Shown: positions 60,723 to 64,000 of the stretch, piece after piece | Numbering within the stretch: position 1 is the stretch's first letter | How the letters are laid out: the number at the start of each line of letters is the position of its first letter | From: JBMDXK01 sp048594375 | GTDB taxonomy: Bacteria; Pseudomonadota; Alphaproteobacteria; Rhizobiales; Methylopilaceae | DNA length: 64,000 nucleotides | NCBI GenBank assembly: GCA_048594375.1 | Contig: JBMDXK010000041.1 | Coordinates: forward strand, 73,331-137,330 | Reading direction: 5' to 3' | The notes under the pieces: generated by a model | The model's input: only the letters and a program-made list of their open reading frames with translations | Database searches by the model: none | Told to the model about the DNA's origin: nothing | Position numbers and translations under genes: made by a program

Positions 60723-61883
60723 TCAATCACTGGACTCGACGGCTTCATCGAAAGCAAGTGACATTTCGCCTTCTTCTTCGACATTGAATTCCACGCGGCT
60801 TTGAAGAACAATTTCATTCATAACTCCTGATAGACCACCTTGCCTCAAAACATAGTTGAAACGCTCCATCATAGCTGTAGATGTAATGACTTCTTCTATG
60901 CATTCCATGTAACGCTTTACGATTGCGTTTACCCCGTAGCGCTCTTTTGCTTGTCTTTCCAATTTCTGAAGAATGTGATCTACGGATTCAACGGATTTTA
61001 CGACGAAAGTGATAGGATATCTTTGCACCTTATCAATATCGAGAAAATACTTTCCAGCATCAATAGTTTCCGTTACTTGAAAGAATCGACCAAGAGGTCG
61101 CATCACAAAATCTATTCCTCCGTCGTTAGCATTCGTCCTGCCGGTCTTAAAAAGAGCCAATCGCTCTTCAGTTAAATCATCTCTTTTATAACCCCAATAA
61201 ATGATTGTATCAGAATAATACTGTTTCAAAATCGCAAAGCTTACAATTTCGAACACTCGAGCATCAATCTTTGGTTGTAGCAATCCACGAATAAATTCCA
61301 CAACAAGAGCAGTGTCTTGGCCTGGTAGTTTCATCATAGTGCGACACTGTTCTATAAATGCGCTAAACGCAGATTGACGAGCGCCGACGTATGCGTCAAT
61401 AATTTGAATCACTGGCTCGGCAATGTTGTAAGTAGTTCCATTTAATTCAACTAATAGTAGGTTTTCATTTATCCAATAGCGATTGGATGAAACGTCTCGG
61501 AGGATAGGTAAGTATTCAGATTGGGGAAAATATTTCTTAAATTCCTCGTTGAGGCGGTGGTTTAGCGCGTGATTCTGAAGCTTAGATCCAAACGGAAGTT
61601 CGCGTTGTCTCCGAAAAAGGTTCGAAAATTGTGCACCAGCATAATCGCTGTATCCAGGCGACTTATGGTAGCTCTGCGAGATATAATCTTCTACAAGCAC
61701 ATATATTGCATAATGGTTACCAAATCCCGCGCGTGATTTTGATTCTCGTGATGCTGCTTTAGCTTTGATGTTGATGTATTGTAATAGATCACTTTTCTCA
61801 AATATCTTTCTGGCTTGCTCTCCAAAATATTCAGTAAGAATTGATATTATTGCAGGGGTGAAGCTGTGACTAAGAGCCGACAT
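60723..61883 (-). CDS. Probable type II restriction endonuclease paired with the YhdJ-like methyltransferase
   Basis: The 386-residue protein matches no family I can name. Its place supports a restriction enzyme: it overlaps the upstream methyltransferase gene by 14 bases on the same strand. A possible PD-(D/E)xK core is GGIDFVMRPLGRFFQVTETID, with the Asp in GGID and a QVTE in place of the usual ExK; this is a guess. The ATG at 61883 has AAGGA eight bases upstream. The C-terminus is acidic. It is less GC-rich than the core genes, as expected of a laterally gained system. Confidence 0.7.
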   Translation of the reverse strand: MSALSHSFTPAIISILTEYFGEQARKIFEKSDLLQYINIKAKAASRESKSRAGFGNHYAIYVLVEDYISQSYHKSPGYSDYAGAQFSNLFRRQRELPFGSKLQNHALNHRLNEEFKKYFPQSEYLPILRDVSSNRYWINENLLLVELNGTTYNIAEPVIQIIDAYVGARQSAFSAFIEQCRTMMKLPGQDTALVVEFIRGLLQPKIDARVFEIVSFAILKQYYSDTIIYWGYKRDDLTEERLALFKTGRTNANDGGIDFVMRPLGRFFQVTETIDAGKYFLDIDKVQRYPITFVVKSVESVDHILQKLERQAKERYGVNAIVKRYMECIEEVITSTAMMERFNYVLRQGGLSGVMNEIVLQSRVEFNVEEEGEMSLAFDEAVESSD

Positions 61884-62748
61884 CAAAAAGGTCCTTCTCT
61901 CCTGCGCGTGCCGCCCCTTTCACCCCTCCAAAGTTTTTTCGCTGTGTGGATTTTGCTAATCCGATTAAGCACTCCTCACCAAAAGCTGTTAAGCCCAAAA
62001 CTCTGCGCAAACCAGTCTTGACATAATCTAGATGCCGCTCAATGCCAACAGAACGGCGTTTTAGACGTTTGGCTACCGCACTAGTAGTGAATGTGCCGCT
62101 AAAGGGATCAAGTACCACATCTCCCGGGTTACTGCTGGCCATTATTACTCTTTCCAAAAGAGTTTCAGGTTTTTGCGACGGATGCTCTTCATACTCATCC
62201 ATCCGATATCTTACTCTCGGTATGTCCCATACATTTCCGGGAACTTTTTTGTTATTATATGGCTTAGGAATGTCACCACGGTAATCGATCAATTTCCTTA
62301 TTGAGCCTGTTTTTGCTTCCACAAGTATATTGTTACTGTTGAACGTATAATTCTTTTTATCTTTAACGCAAAACAATATAGGCTCATACATAGAGCCGTA
62401 ATATTTCTTTGCCTGAACGCCGGAGCTGTCGTAACTCCAAACAATTCGTGAAAGAATCTCAATTCGAGAACGCAAATATATATCAAACATAGGCATAGCT
62501 TGGGTGCTGGTCATAACATACATGGAGCCGGACGGCTTCAATACTCGAATGCAGTTATCGAGCCAAGAGGTAGCCCAATCGAAATAGTCGATGTCGGATG
62601 GCCAGGAGTCCTTAAAGTCGCCGAACTGCTTCCCGATATTGTATGGAGGATCGAGAAATATCAAATCAATTGACTCACTCTTAAGTGCTTCTAATTCGGC
62701 AAGTCCGTCGCCATGTATGATTGCATGATCTTCTGTACCGTATCTCAT
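61870..62748 (-). CDS. YhdJ-like DNA adenine methyltransferase
   Basis: The 292-residue protein is a beta-class N6-adenine methyltransferase. Motif IV is DLIFLDPPYNIGK near residue 30, the target-recognition part follows, and the SAM-binding motif I is late, in VLDPFSGTFTTSAVAKRL. It resembles E. coli YhdJ in GDGLAELEAL, SRIVWSYDSSGVQAKK, YGSMYEPILF, VPGNVWD, RVRYRMDEYE and HPSQKPE. YhdJ methylates ATGCAT, so that target is likely but inferred. AAGGAG lies eight bases before the ATG. It is followed by the probable restriction gene. Confidence 0.92.
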   Translation of the reverse strand: MRYGTEDHAIIHGDGLAELEALKSESIDLIFLDPPYNIGKQFGDFKDSWPSDIDYFDWATSWLDNCIRVLKPSGSMYVMTSTQAMPMFDIYLRSRIEILSRIVWSYDSSGVQAKKYYGSMYEPILFCVKDKKNYTFNSNNILVEAKTGSIRKLIDYRGDIPKPYNNKKVPGNVWDIPRVRYRMDEYEEHPSQKPETLLERVIMASSNPGDVVLDPFSGTFTTSAVAKRLKRRSVGIERHLDYVKTGLRRVLGLTAFGEECLIGLAKSTQRKNFGGVKGAARAGEKDLFDVGS

Positions 62749-62872
62749 TGGCGTATCTCCTTGGTGCCACTATAGCACTTCACGCTTAGATGCTCCGCAA
62801 AAAAGTATCTTACCCACAACCGATAGCGAGCTTATGAAGCTGCGCGGAGCACCTTCATAAGTCAAGCGCTCA

Positions 62873-63187
62873 TTATGTGAAACTGGTTGAACGCGAAAGC
62901 TCCTCCCACGCGCCGATTTCGGCCCGCATCGCGTCGAGCTTCTGTTCGACAAGTCCAAGCGCATCATCGCCCAGAAACAGACGCACCGGCAGATTCTCGG
63001 CATCAACCAGCGCGAGCAATGCCTGCGCGGCCTTGGCCGGATCTCCTGGTTGATTGCCGCTCTTGGCTTGTCGCGCGGCGCGTATCGGATCCATGACCGC
63101 ATCATAATCGGCGATGCTGCGCGGCGTGCGATCCATGGAGCGTCCGGCCCAATCGGTGCGGAACTGGCCGGGAGCAAGCGCGGTCAC
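62873..63187 (-). pseudogene. Truncated short-chain dehydrogenase, C-terminal remnant
   Basis: These 104 codons match the C-terminal third of a short-chain dehydrogenase: ALAPGQFRTDWAGRSM, then TPRSIADYDAVMDPIR, SGNQPGDPAKAAQALLAL and VRLFLGDDALGLV. The Rossmann part with the cofactor and catalytic residues is missing, so it cannot be active. GC is clearly higher than in the surrounding sequence, suggesting an origin elsewhere. The break at about 63188 lies right at a 10-bp palindrome. Confidence 0.82.
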
Positions 63188-63487
63188 CCGGTAATCCCCC
63201 CGGTTTTAGCGGGGGATTACGTAGGCAAGCTGTGAGAAGATATTCTAGTGGTCTGGAACCTTGACTGCTTAGGGCGGTCATCCGCATAACATTCTATCAG
63301 TGCTTTCCAAAAGCCCGACAGATGTCCTTCGAAAAATTATTCTAAGGCTATGGATTATTTAACGATCATTTTGAGCAGGCGCAAATAGCCATGCCCAAAT
63401 ATGAGATGATGATACTTAGGGCAGGGCATTACATAGGGCATTGTTTTGCATAGATAATAAATTTCAGAATTATTGTTATGCAAGTTT
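63188..63487. other. Gene-free stretch with a palindrome at the break point
   Basis: About 300 bases without a gene. GTAATCCCCC and GGGGGATTAC at 63191-63220 form a perfect 10-bp palindrome with a 10-base loop. Such hairpins occur at ends of IS200/IS605-type elements; the assignment is inference. The rest is AT-rich without recognisable features. Confidence 0.45.
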
Positions 63488-64000
63488 CTATCCCAGTTTT
63501 TTGATTGCCGCTTGTGCTCGTATCTTCAAGTCAGGATCCTGTGAGAAATCTTTGAAGGCGTGAGCGTCCTTCATGTTCAGTGCTGTGCGCAGGTTGTGTT
63601 GTGTCCTTTTACCTTTTGTATTTCCAACAGCTTCCAGAAGATGAAGCCTACTCTCTGGCAGTTCTTTTGCTTTGCCGGAGAGCCATGCTGCAATGTCGGC
63701 TGGCTTGGTTCTGTTAAAATAGGTTGTATACTTGCTGGCAGTCACAAGAGAAATACTTGGGGTGAGGGTGTCGGACAGCAAGCGTGCGATGGCCGCTTGT
63801 GCTTTTGTCGCCAAGTCAGGATACTGTGAGAAATCTTTGAAGGCGTGAGCGTCATTCATCTCCAGTGCTATGCGCAGGTGGCTCTGCGTTGTTATACCTT
63901 TTCCATTTGCAATGGCTTCCAGAAGGCGAAGCCTGTCCGCTGGTGGCTCTGCTGCTTTGCCGGAGAGCCATGCTGCAATATCGACCTGCTTGGTTCTGTG
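63488..64000 (-). CDS. Partial protein with 95-residue tandem repeats, helical
   Basis: The frame is open to the window edge, so this is the last 170 residues of a gene that begins beyond it. The residues show a tandem repeat of about 95 residues: one full copy and most of a second, each with (H/N)RTK--DIAAWLSGKA, RL-LLEA, then MNDAHAFKDFSQ or MKDAHAFKDFSQ and DPDL---AQAAI. The repeat is also visible in the DNA with a 285-base offset. The composition suggests alpha-helical ARM- or HEAT-like solenoid repeats. Function and full length are unknown. Confidence 0.75.
   Translation of the reverse strand, partial: HRTKQVDIAAWLSGKAAEPPADRLRLLEAIANGKGITTQSHLRIALEMNDAHAFKDFSQYPDLATKAQAAIARLLSDTLTPSISLVTASKYTTYFNRTKPADIAAWLSGKAKELPESRLHLLEAVGNTKGKRTQHNLRTALNMKDAHAFKDFSQDPDLKIRAQAAIKKLG

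Noticed and set aside
1..64000. tRNA, rRNA or CRISPR arrays
   Set aside because: I saw no T-loop motif with a matching cloverleaf, no rRNA sequence and no regularly spaced direct repeats of CRISPR type.

Overview
The window is a chromosomal segment of a flagellated, aerobic alphaproteobacterium. The markers are gcrA, a class I lysyl-tRNA synthetase, an SAM-II riboswitch ahead of metZ, the long alphaproteobacterial dCTP deaminase, DUF2865, DUF6111 and IalB proteins, and a mitochondrial-type aa3 oxidase operon with ctaB, ctaG and SURF1. Most genes are ordinary core genes of moderate GC. A few AT-rich genes and the last 3.4 kb look different. I cannot name a genus.

Layout. 1-4.8 kb: end of yidC, lysine-pathway genes dapD and dapE, then the opposing def-fmt-truA operon. 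5.0-7.9 kb: two AT-rich paralogous genes of unknown function that share an N-terminal domain and a matching promoter. 8-18 kb: hrcA, a peroxiredoxin, a DsbD-N-like protein, yqgE, an acyltransferase, a methyltransferase, a DUF2865 protein with a small coupled membrane protein, cysS and a SulP transporter with a folded leader. 18-25 kb: an iron-binding protein and flgE-flgK-flgL, with a sigma-54 promoter before flgE. 25-27.7 kb: a small membrane protein, a MATE exporter and an IalB protein. 28-34 kb: cytochrome c oxidase genes. 34-41 kb: thrC, an M16 peptidase, an acetyltransferase and a large GGDEF-EAL protein. 41-45.5 kb: VapBC, riboswitch-controlled metZ, dcd and two unknown genes. 45.6-55 kb: Sco, a solute-binding protein, lysK, an iron permease, DUF6111-cca, a TerB-like protein and a soluble MCP-PilZ chemoreceptor. 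55-60.6 kb: a proline-rich orphan, gcrA, argD-argF-hslO and a DUF442 protein.

After a 107-bp inverted-repeat element at 60.6 kb comes accessory DNA: a YhdJ-like methyltransferase overlapping a probable restriction endonuclease, a truncated dehydrogenase ending at a palindrome, and a protein with 95-residue repeats that runs off the window.

The genes support respiration (CtaA-type chemistry aside, the aa3 assembly set is nearly complete), motility with c-di-GMP signalling (flagellar genes, GGDEF-EAL protein, PilZ receptor), and amino-acid synthesis (lysine, threonine, methionine, arginine). The most novel material is the 5.0-7.9 kb paralogue pair with its shared promoter, the AT-rich orphans at 44.7 and 55.0 kb, and the terminal accessory block.
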